Positions 33,974-45,900 of a DNA stretch of 64,000 nt are shown here, piece by piece. Origin of the DNA: Sipunculus nudus (lineage: Eukaryota > Annelida > Sipuncula > Golfingiida > Sipunculidae). The notes beneath the pieces are model-generated. The model was not told the DNA's origin. It saw only the letters and a program-made list of their open reading frames with translations, and searched no databases. The first letter of the stretch is position 1; each line of letters opens with the position of its first letter. The position numbers were made by a program, and so were the translations under genes. Location: contig CM049308.1 in the NCBI GenBank assembly GCA_026874595.1, positions 11,993,501-12,057,500 of the forward strand. Reading direction: 5' to 3'.

Positions 33974-36900
33974 GTAATATGTCGTGTTTACATGAGCGAT
34001 ATTAGGGGTATCAAAGACAAAGGAAGTGACAAGTGCAACCAGTCACCACAAGGGGTCATTCATTACTGTCACAGTTAATCTGATTAAATAAAATATTATT
34101 TTGCGCCCTGGGAATTGACCTTTTATGACATTAAGACTTTATTTTTGTCATAGCTATGGTTCCATCCTAGCAAAACGAATACCTCTTGCCAAATATGCTC
34201 CCGAGGCAGCAGAAATCTTGGGCTTCTAAAGTAGCAACTGATTTTCATGCTGCCTGCTTTGACCGTTTATGATACATTTAGACACCAGATAGTTCGTTGT
34301 CTACTGAAAAAACATGTGTATGATGTGATAAGCAGCCAACCAGATGCCAATTAACAAACACTCGACAGGCATCCTGGCTCCGCCCATAGCTGCGCTTGAA
34401 GCACCGCTTGATGACAGGTTTTAGTCGAATTTATATTACTCCCTCTGCATTCTCGCATCATTGACCGATTCAATAATGACATTATGACTGTGTCAGCGTA
34501 GCCATGTATCTGTTGTCTGCAGAACTGCAACCAGCCAGCGAGGTGTGCACGCAGCCTTTGTTATTACGTTTTGTTTGAATTACAGCTCACCGGCCAGGCA
34601 TCCTGTGTGCCCAAAGCCCTAAGAAAACCACGTCTGGGGCAATTCTCTCTGAGACTGTGCCCTGTTCAGACAGTTACCAGGGCGATGAGCTGTCACTCAA
34701 AATGAAATGAACATGATTGGCTCCGTGTATTCATTGCTTGGCTGTGTCTTCCAGCACAAGGTCTCATCTGATTGGACAAAAATACAGTGCTCCCCTCTGG
34801 TTTAGCAATTCAGGATACGAGGTCATAACAAACAGCGCATTAGGTATAGGTAGTAGGCCTGTAGGTAAAGCACTGTGTAAAGAGGGTACTTGCCAACCAG
34901 CCCTACGTGGAAGGCTGAACCACATATGATGCCTGGTATCCATGTTTAAGGGTTGTCGTGGTCACAAATGACATTCTTAACACAAGTAACATTCATACAA
35001 AGTCGTGGACGAGGGAACCAATGATTTATCTGCAGGCACCCGCAAAAACTAGAAAGGGAATGACTGCAAAACTAGTTTTATTTGGTGCTTATAAGTGTGT
35101 TATTTTTTTTAACCTTCCCTTCCTAGCAGATATCATTTTACAATTGATTTAGTTCTTGGAAAAAATGAGAATTCCTGTTATTCCCAGGAAAAATCGGAAT
35201 TCTCATTTCTCCCTAGGAAAAAAAAATTATCAAGAGATATAATGAATTTTGATGAAATTGATTCTTCTAAGGAAGAAATTGGAATTCCCATTTAACCTAG
35301 AAGAACTGGAATTCTCATTGTTCCTTTAATGATTCTGGACCTTCCCGGATTCTCATTCTTCCCTTAACATATATATATATAGCAAATAAAGAGCTAGTTG
35401 TCTGTAACTCAACTATATAAAATCACTTGATTAAAGATGTGGCACTCAAAACACATTGGCATGCATACTTTAAAGTGTAGATTTAAAATTGTGTTTGCAG
35501 GTTTTCATTTGGAGCAGTTATTAAATACAATAAATCATATGAAAATGAATCATATAAATATTATGAATATGCATTTATAGATAAATAGGGGGTGTTTCTT
35601 TTACTTCTTCTTCTCACATTTTATATCCATACTATTAGGCATATGGCAGAGTTAAACAAAAATTAATACTGGAGTAAATTTAAACCCTGGCAATTTGGTC
35701 AATTTTTTCTCACACAAATAAAACACAAAACAGGAGGACCATGATTTCTAGAAACTAGTATAACATATTTCACTCATATTATTGGGCACATAACAGTGTT
35801 AAACAAAAAATTATATTAGAGTGCATTCAAATCTGGGCAATTTCTGTCAAATCCTGTGTCCAACACATCCATTAGTCCAACCCAACATAATACACATAAA
35901 AGGTGAAATATGGCTTTATTTAATATTATGAAACACACTACTCGAGTGTGCACTTCAAAACTCCCTTGAATCAACCATCAGTATATTCATGAACAGAGGA
36001 CCCATGTTAGCACTAATGGGTCTAAGTGGCGAGCTAATTGTATCCGCCAAAACAGTTTTGCGGATACTATGTTTTCAGCCCACCGCCGCCGCCGCGTAGG
36101 TTTCAGGAGAACTCCTCCGTAACCACTGGGCGGAATTTTACGAAACCCAGGATTATGTTCAGGTCACATGTGTACTGCTGCGCCCTGACTGTTTTGACCT
36201 CTGACCTTTCCTCTGCACTCTGTGTCCATTTGTGCGTCTGTTTCGAAACATAAACCCACATATCTCCTGAACCGTTCGACCGATTTGGAAAAAAAAATTG
36301 CACAAATGTAGCCCTTGGAGAGCTTTATAACATACACAAAAAATGGTGGCGCCACCTGCAACCATGTTTGCTCAGTGTCCATCTGTTCATCTGCCTTGGG
36401 TTAAAATCACTCATATCTCATAGCTCTTTATCATACCCTAAACATGGTGGCGCCACCTGCAGCCATTTTTGCACATCTTCCGTCTGTTTGTCTGCCATGG
36501 GATAAAATCACTCATGTCTCAGCAGTGGTTTGACATATCTGCCTAAAAGTTTGCAGGTTTATACATCCTGGACAGCTCTCTTTATTGTATGACGGGTGGC
36601 GCCACCTACATTCACGTTTACGCTGCAGACATCTAAGCTCATATCTTGGGAACCGTTTGACTGATTGGGCCATAATTTTGCATGTTTATAGATTTTACAC
36701 AGCTCTGTATCATACGCAGAACTGATGGCGCCACCTGCAACCATTTTTGCACAGCATCTGTCTGTTTGTCTGCCGTTGGATAAAAAATCACTCATATCTC
36801 GGCAGTGGTTTGACATATCTGCCTAAAATTCTGCAGGTTTATACATCCTGGACAGCTTTCTTGATTTTATGACAGATGGCGCCACCTACATTCTAGTTTA

Positions 36901-39900
36901 CGCTGCAGACATCCAAGCTCATATCTTGAGAACCGTTTGACCGATTGGGCCAAAGTTTTGCATGTGTATAGATCTCACATAGCTCTTTATTATATGCAAA
37001 ACTGGTGGCACCACCTGCAACCAATTTTGCACAGCGTCCATCTGTTTGTCTGCCACGGGCTAAAATCTTTCATATACATGTAGTGGTTTGACTTATCTGC
37101 CTTAAATTTTGCATATGTATACAACTTGTTCAGCTTTCTGGATTTAGTGGTAGGTGGCGCAACCTACATACACATTTCGGCTGCAGACATCCATGCTAAT
37201 ATGGAACACTTCACTCTATTTCCCCTTGCCACTCAATCCATGCCTCACTTCACCCGTTCCACTCTGATTTAGGCGGATACACGTAGTTGCTTGTTGACTA
37301 CCCGTATTCTAGTTTGCTAGATATGTCTGTTATTTTAGATAATTATCATATAAATACTGCATTATATGAAGATGTTATTTAGCCACCATAATGTCATATA
37401 CCATTTGATCTTTCAGTCACAGTAAATTATCCAGTTGAAATGGTTCAGAATTTGTTTGTTTTTCCTTTCATTATGTGTGACCCTGGTTGAGGGTTGCAGT
37501 GCAGATGATTTTCCTTTTGTAGTGTTCATGACTGAGTCTCAGTCATGATACGGCACAATGTTGAGGGGCATCATTTAGGGATGTAATTGTATCCGTCAAA
37601 ACAGAGTTTTGAGGATACTATGTTTTCAGCTGAACGCCGCCGCCGCCGCGTAGGTGTCCGGAGAACTTCTCCGTAACTGCTGGGCGGAATTTTACGAAAC
37701 CCGGGATTATGTTCCGGTCACATGTGAACTGCTGCGCCCCGATTTTGTTTTGACCTCTGACCTTTCCTCTGCGCTCTGCGTCCTTTGGGCGTCTGTTTTC
37801 ACACATAAACCCACATATCTCGGGAACCGTTTGACCGATCAGGAAAATTTTTTACACAAATGTAGCCCTTGGAGAGCTTTATAACATACACAAGAAATGG
37901 TGGCTCCACCTGCAACCATGTTTGCACAGTGTCCATCTGTTCGTCTGCCTTGGGTTAAAATCACTCATATCTCTGCAGTGACTAGACTAATTCACCTGAA
38001 ATTCGGCATGCGTAAACATCCTGGATAGCTTTTCTGATTTATGACAGGTGGCGCCACCTACATTTACGCTGCAGACATCCAAGCTCATATCTCGGGAACC
38101 GTTTTACCGATCAGGAAAATTTTTTTGCACAAATGTAGCCCTTGGAGAGCTTTATAACATACACAAAAAATGGTGGCGCCACCTGCAACCATGTTTGCAC
38201 AGTGTCCATCTGTTTGTCTGCCTTGGGTTAAAATCACTAATATCTCTGCAGTGACTTGACTAATTCCCCTGAAATTCGGCATGCGTACACATCCTGGATA
38301 GCTTTTCTGATTTTATGACAGGTGGCGCCACCTACATTCACATTTATGCTGCAGACATTCAAGCTCATATCTCAGGAACCGTTTGACCGATCAGGAAATT
38401 TTTTTTGCACAAATGTAGCCCTTGGAGAGCTTTATAACATACACAAAAAATGGTGGCACCACCTGCAACCATGTTTGCACAGTGTCCATCTGTTCATCTG
38501 CCTTGGGTTAAAATCACTCATATCTCTGCAGTGACTTGACTAATTCACCTGAAATTCGGCATGCGTACACATCCTGGATAGCTTTTCTGATTTTATGACA
38601 GGTGGCGCCACCTACATTCACGTTTACGCTGCAGACATCCAAGCTCATATCTCGGGAACCGTTTGACCGATCAGGAAAATTTTTTTGCACAAATGTAGCC
38701 CTTGGAGAGCTTTATAACATACACAAAAAATGGTGGTTCTACCTGCAACCATGTTTGCACAGTGTCCATCTGTTCGTCTGCCTTGGGTTAAAATCACTCA
38801 TATCTCTGCAGTGACTAGACTAATTCACCTGAAATTCGGCATGCGTAAACATGCTGGATAGCTTTTCTGATTTTATGACAGGTGGCGCCACCTACATTCA
38901 TGTTTACACTGCAGACATCCAAGCTCATATCTCGGGAACCGTTTGACCGATTGGGCCAAAATTTTGCATGTGTATAGATCTCATATAGCTCTTCATCATA
39001 TGCAAAACTGGTGGCGCCACCTACAGCCAATTTTGCACAGCTCCTGTCTGTTTGTCTGCCATGGGATAAAATCACTCATATCTGGGCAGTGGTTTGACAT
39101 ATCTGCCTAAAATTTTTCAGGTTTATACATCCCCGACAGCTCTCTTGATTTTATGACAGGTGGCGCCACCTGCCTTCTAGTTTATGCAGCAGACATCCAA
39201 GCTCATATCTTGGGGACCGTTTGACTGATTGGGCCAAAGTTTTGCATGTGTATAGTTCTCACATAGCTCTTTATCATATGCAAAACTGGTGGCGTCACCT
39301 GCAACTATTTTTGCTCAGCGTCCATCTGTTTGTCTGCCACGGGCTAAAATCACTCATATACATGTAGTGGTTTGACTTATCTGCCTTAAATTTTGCATAT
39401 GTATACAACTGGGCTGGCTTTCTGGATTTTGTGGTATGGGGGCAACCTACATACACAATTTGGCTGCAGACATCCATGCTAATATGCAACACTCAATTTT
39501 CCCTTGCCACTCAATCCATGCCTCACTTCACCCGTTCCACTCTGATTTAGGCGGATACATGTAGTCGCTTGTCGACTACCCGTATTCTAGTTTTTAAATG
39601 GGGCCTTTTTGTGATGCATCACAGTATCACAACTTATTTTTGATAAAAGTGCAATATAAGTGACCTGACTCAAACTCATCTGGTGCCTGTGACGGTACCT
39701 TATTTCTGGCCCAAAGAATTTAGATGTCCCTAAGTACTCCTCACATGCTTTCAACTTAAAGTCTTTAGAAAACACATGGTCAGTTCCTTACTCGTCAATA
39801 CATACAAGTCATTTCAACTAACCATGGCCTATCTTACCTTTTCCTCACAGATTTTATCTACACTTGCCATTATTTTAGGTTTATTCCTTCAAGTTCAACT

Positions 39901-42900
39901 TCAGCTTAGCACCGTTACCCATGGATCCATTGTTTTAACATGTTTTTGACTGTAAGAAACCCGACCCTGCTACACATATATTATATTGAACATCACATAA
40001 ATTTATTGTCTTTCAGGGCCACCAGCTGGGGGTTCCTCAGGGGGTGGAGACATCTCTCTGACATTAGAAGAAACTAAGTAAGTATATTATTATCTTCAGA
40101 AGGACCTGAAGATGTACTTCTCAGTCATGTTGACAGTTTAGTGTTAAGTGTCACAGGATTTATTAGTCCTCAAGCAAATGTCTCATCTTAGATAATTCTA
40201 ATTCGGTAACTTTCCTGGATAAGGATGAGTATTTAGGTAAAATGCAAAAATACAATTTTCTTATATTCATGTATGAAACATCTTCAATTCAGTAAATTAA
40301 TTTGTGCTACACAATTTAACCTTTTTTCAAAAATATTTGATTGAATAATTTAAGAATAAAGTGTCTGTCAGTGGTCAGCATATCATTGTGGCATAGACTG
40401 GTATACAGGAACTACCTACCACATGAAAAGTTATCACATGTCAGTTAAGTTAATTTTCTTTTCAGTCGACTGAGGGCCAAGTTGGGATTGAAACCACTGG
40501 AAATCAATGCAGAATCATCAAAAGGTATGTATAGGTCTTTTTATTATACACCCTTCTGTGATGAGATGTGTAATGGTATACCCATGTTCGTCTGTCCATC
40601 TGTTAAAGGGGCCCAATCACCTATCTAACCTTTATAAACTAAAGGTAATCCCTTGGAGCTTTAATGAAATAAGGCCAGATATCACCACACACAGGCTGCT
40701 TGTTTTGTTTATATCAACGTGTCTATAATATGTTTGGGCCTTCGAGTATAATCAAAACAAATTTAACAAAGGCATCTAGCAGCAAGTCAGATAAGCCAGA
40801 GCTTTACAAATGGCGTTTTACAACAAGTAACCTTCCTTCCTCTGTATATATGCAACCTACCACCTTAGGTTACATGTCTTTCCTGTTTGTCAATATTGCT
40901 GTGTTTTCAAACATGTTGTTGATAAACAAGTTCATACATCCTTTTAAAGGCATTTTAAGAATTTTTCACAACCAAAATTACCCTCAGATCATTAATATAT
41001 ACACAGGAAGCCAGAAATCACATAAATTCTTTTTCAAAAGGTAGGTGAATGGGCACCTTTAACATTTAGTTTCCCCACAATAAGTTACCTTTTTTAGCTC
41101 AGCTGACTATAAGTCATCTGAGCTATAGTCGTGGTCCATTGTCCGTCGTCCGTCCGTCTGTCCGTCCGTCCGTAGATGTGGCACGTTTTGAAACCGTAAG
41201 ACCTAGGAATCCGAAATTCAGCATAATGTTAGATGTCCCCAAGATCTCCTACCAAGCCGAAAACTGGGTCTTTGCGTTTTCATTCCTTTGAGAAATTAAG
41301 GAAATATCTCAATTTTTTATTAAAAACCTATTTTCACACTTCAGGACTGCCTAATATCAAAACCACTCATCTGTTTTTCCTCATATTTCCTATAAATAAT
41401 CCTCTATATAATTCCTATGTACATGCCAGAAATTATGTCTGTATTATATAATTTAAAAAAGTTATGGGCCCAAACATAATGCATTTTGTAAATAATCAGG
41501 AAAGAAATTTTATCACTTAACACAAAACTTGTTAAAGCTAAGCACTTTTTTTTTCCAGTAATATTACTTTCATTAATCAAAATTAAATTGTATACCCAAA
41601 ATTAGATCAAAATCTTTTAAATTTTTTAAAATATTAGCAAAAATAAAAAATTGGTACCTTAAATTTTGCCCAACTTTGACCATGGCACATGTTTTTCCTT
41701 TAACTGCTGTGGATTTAATTTTCAAAGCATGTTTTTGTTAGCATTTCAACTGTTAACACCCAAAATTTGAAACCAGTTGATCAAAAACTGTAGATTTTAT
41801 TCAAGTTTTCAAGCACCATGTCACATATTGCTAGTGTTATGCAGTTTGCTAGAGCTCAGCTCCCCAGCTTCAGCTCTAAGTTCCTTAAATTTGGCATACA
41901 GTTAGATTTCTCCAAAATCCCCTACCATGCCAAGAATTTGGTTACTAGGACTTCATTCCTTTGAGATATTAATGAAAAACTAAATTTTTCCATTAAAAAC
42001 CCATTGTTACACTTTAAGACTGCCTAATATCAAAACCACTGATCTGACTTTGATCATATATATTATACATATTTTTCTATACATTCGCTATGCACATGCC
42101 AGAAATGATGTCAGTATTGCGTATTTTTTTTTAAGTTATGGGCCCAAACATAATGCACTTAAAAATCAAGAAATATATTTACTCACCTAAGATGAGAATT
42201 GCTGAAGCTTGAGACTTTTTGTCAGGAATATAACTTTATTTAATCAAGATTCGATTGTTTACCCAAAATTAGATCTGAATTTTGCAAATTTTTCAAGTTA
42301 TTAGCTTAAATAAAAAATCAGTACCCTAAATTTTGTCCAACTTTGGCAATAGCACTTTTTTTTCTGTAAGCACTGTTGATTTAATTTTCACAGCATATAT
42401 ACATAAGGATTTAATGTTTGTAAATCTGAAATTTCAAAGGATTTGATTGAAAAGAGTAGCTTTTATTCAAGTTTTCATACACCATGTCAAGTGTTGTTTA
42501 CATCTAGCCCACCTAGTAATAAAGCCTTCAGTTGCATTATGTAACCCACCCCAGGCAGCTTGTCTTGGCTCAGCTGGGCCACTACTAGCAGGCTTCCCCT
42601 CTGCCCTGCACACCCCCCCTAGATGATGCATTAACTAGATGAATGTTATAATTTTCTGTATTTCATTTTATTCTTGGCTATGCTACATTATAGATTTTGT
42701 ATTTACCACCAGGGTAACAATGATAAAAGTGCACATTTAATTGTGTCCACAAAGTGGTGTATTGCTATGAAAGTGTGGATGTTCATCAGACAAGTAATTC
42801 CTTCCTTGAGAAGAGAAAACTTCACCAGGTGTGAAATTGACTATTATTTCCAGGAATAAATTAAAGCTTAGATTGTAATTAGCTGAATGATATTGTTTGT

Positions 42901-45900
42901 CACTCATTCAACCAACAGTGTGTATACTTTATTTGAAAAGATGTTTTTATTTTACCAAATTTACAGAATCTTATTTTATTTTGGTGAATAAGATTAAGCA
43001 TGTACTGAAAACTCCAATGTGCAAAACTTTAGTGTGATTCAAGGAATAATCTTGTAGATGCCATGTTGTGGCATTATTTTCTTTTAAATTCAGTTTAAAA
43101 ATTTGTGATTTAAAAATAATAAAAATATATGTGTATGCATAATATGACCCAATAATATGAGCTACACTCTGGATGTATAATGATTGCAACTAAGAATTCT
43201 AATATTTTAACTTATATTTTCAGTGTTTTTTTAATAAAAATTTATAAAACTTGTAAAATCTTTTAAATTTTTTTAAAATATTAATAAAAATAAAAAATTG
43301 GTACCTTAAATTTTGCTCAACTTTGACCATGGCACGTTTTTTTCCTGTAAGTACTGTGGATTTAATTTTCACAGCATGTTTTTGTTAGCATTCCAACTGT
43401 TAACACCAAAAATTTGAAACCAGTTGATCAAAAACTGTAGATTTTACTCAAGTTTTCAAGCACCATGTAACATATTGTTTCATCAAGCTAGTGTTATGCA
43501 GTTTGCAAGAGCTCAGCTCCCCAGCTTCAGCTCTAAGTTCCTTAAATTCGGCATACAGTTAGATGTCTCCAAAATCCCCTACCATGCCAAGAATTTGGTC
43601 ACTAGGACTTAATACCTTCGAGATATTAATGAAAAACTTCATTTTTCCATTAAAAACCCATTGTTACACTTCAAGACTGCCTAATATCAAAACCACTGAT
43701 CTGACTTTAATCATAAATAATATACATATTTTTCATTCTCTATTCACATGCCAGAATGATGTCAGTATTGCGTAATTGTTTTAAGTTATGGGCCCAAACA
43801 TAATGCACTTTGTAAAAAATCAAGATTCAATTGAATACCCAAAATTAGTTCTGAATTTTTCAAATTTTATAAGTTATTAGTATAAATATAAAATTAGTAC
43901 CTTATATTTTGCCAAACTGTGACCATGGCACGTTTGTTTCCCGTGAGCACTGTTGATATAATTTTCATATCATGCACACATAAAGATTTCAGCTTTTTAG
44001 TTTAGAAAGCTGAAAGAAATTGGCCAAAAATTGTAGCTTTTATTAATGTTTTTTATGAGACCCTGTCAGACTTTGGCTCTCTCCAGCCCCTCTTGAGTCA
44101 CCTGTATGTTGACCTTGTTGACCTTTCATCAAATTATGCACGCTTGAGGCGAGAATCCAGGCAGCTTATGGCCAGCCACAGTTGATCCAGGTGTCCAACC
44201 CAACTCATCTAGTAGTTTTATCCAACAACATAACAATAAACAGTAAATTAATAAATTTTTATTGGTGTTTAATAACAAATTAAAGAAAAATAGAAAAGGA
44301 ATTTGTTAGTTTATAATAACAGGAAATTAACTTGCAGTTACTGATGATATAAGAATCTTGTATCGATGGGTAGAATGTCACATATTCCAAACAACACCAT
44401 GCAGTCACCTATGGCACTTTTCAGTTCAATTTTAATGATAAAGAAGTAAATCATATTATTCATTACTAATCATTAGGGATTATATGAAGGAAATTAATGA
44501 TAGACAAAGATGCAGTTGATAATATTAATCTAGATTCCTACTGTGTCTAGTGTGTACATTGATGTGAAATGAGTCCAAAATGAATTTTTTACAGTTATTT
44601 TTTAATATAAATAAAAGCCATAAAACCAGGTACTTATGATCATTGTATCGCCAGACATAGTCTGGAGATACTATGGTTTAGGCACGGTTGCGCCGCCGCA
44701 GAGATTTCTTTTGGACACAATAACTCAAAAAATATTTCAAGGATCTTTTTCAAACTTGACACATTTATAGATATAGGTGAGAGGACGAAGCCTATTTAAA
44801 ATGTGGTCATGACCTCAACTAGGAGAGTGACCTTGACCTTGAATAGATCCATTTTTGGGGAAAATCACACAAATTCTTAAATATCTCAAGAAATCTTTCA
44901 TGGATTTATCCAAAAATCAAGTTGGACAAAGATCTTGGATAGTGATGTCATGAACCGGAAACTAGTGGTGCCACCTAGTATCCTTTTCTTGTTTTTGTGC
45001 CGTTTAATACCCCCATCATTGCCACTTGACAGTACTTTTAGCATCACAAGTCAAAAACTGATTGACAGATTTCTTTAATATTATGCATGTACATAGGTAT
45101 GGGTTATGGGATGATGTATATTAAAATTGGGGTCATGACCTTTCCTTTGAGAGTGGCTTTGACCTTGAATATTACCATATATGGTGAAAATCACATAAAA
45201 TCATGAATATCTTTAAAAGGGACGCATGGATTGGTCCAAAAATCAAGTTGACGGAAGATCTTGGATAGTTTTGTCTTTTGCAGAAGATAGGTGGCGCCAC
45301 CTGTTGTCCTTTTCTTGTTTTTTGCGCCTTTGAATACCCCATCATTGCCACTTGACAGTATATACTGTGAGCATTATAAGTCAAACAGTAATGGACAGAT
45401 TTCTTTCATGTTATGCATGTATATAGATATAGTTTATGGAATAAGGTATATTTAATTTTAAATTTAATTTTAAAATTTAATTTAATTTAAATTATTTTTT
45501 TTAAATTTATTTTTTTTTCAAATGTTGGATATTTTGGAATGCAGTTTATTGATTTAGGGTCATGACCGTGACTATGAGAGTGACCTTGACCTTGAATATT
45601 CCCATATTTGGTGAAAAACATAAAATTATGAATATCTTAAAAAGGGCCACTTGACAGTACTGTGAGCATTATAAGTCAAAAACCCTTTGATCAATTGTCC
45701 TTCCCAATCCAAAATATTCCTATATTTTGTACAAATGTTTCTCACATTCATTGCTAAAATACAAAGACATCACATTATATCAACAAAATACCACAAAACC
45801 TCATTTGTCTGGCGATACTATGGCACCAGCGGTGCCAAGAAATGTCTAGTTATTTAAATGTGTGAATTTTGTATATTCTGGATTCTCAACATCATTGTTT

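Noticed and set aside
38048..38814. Three similar frames of about 70 codons
   Set aside because: They repeat because of the 280-bp array; the sequence between them is not coding and no start context or family match is seen.
40700..41044. 114-codon frame as a possible transposase
   Set aside because: It lies in a 460-base TTAA element and shows no catalytic motif or sequence resembling a transposase.
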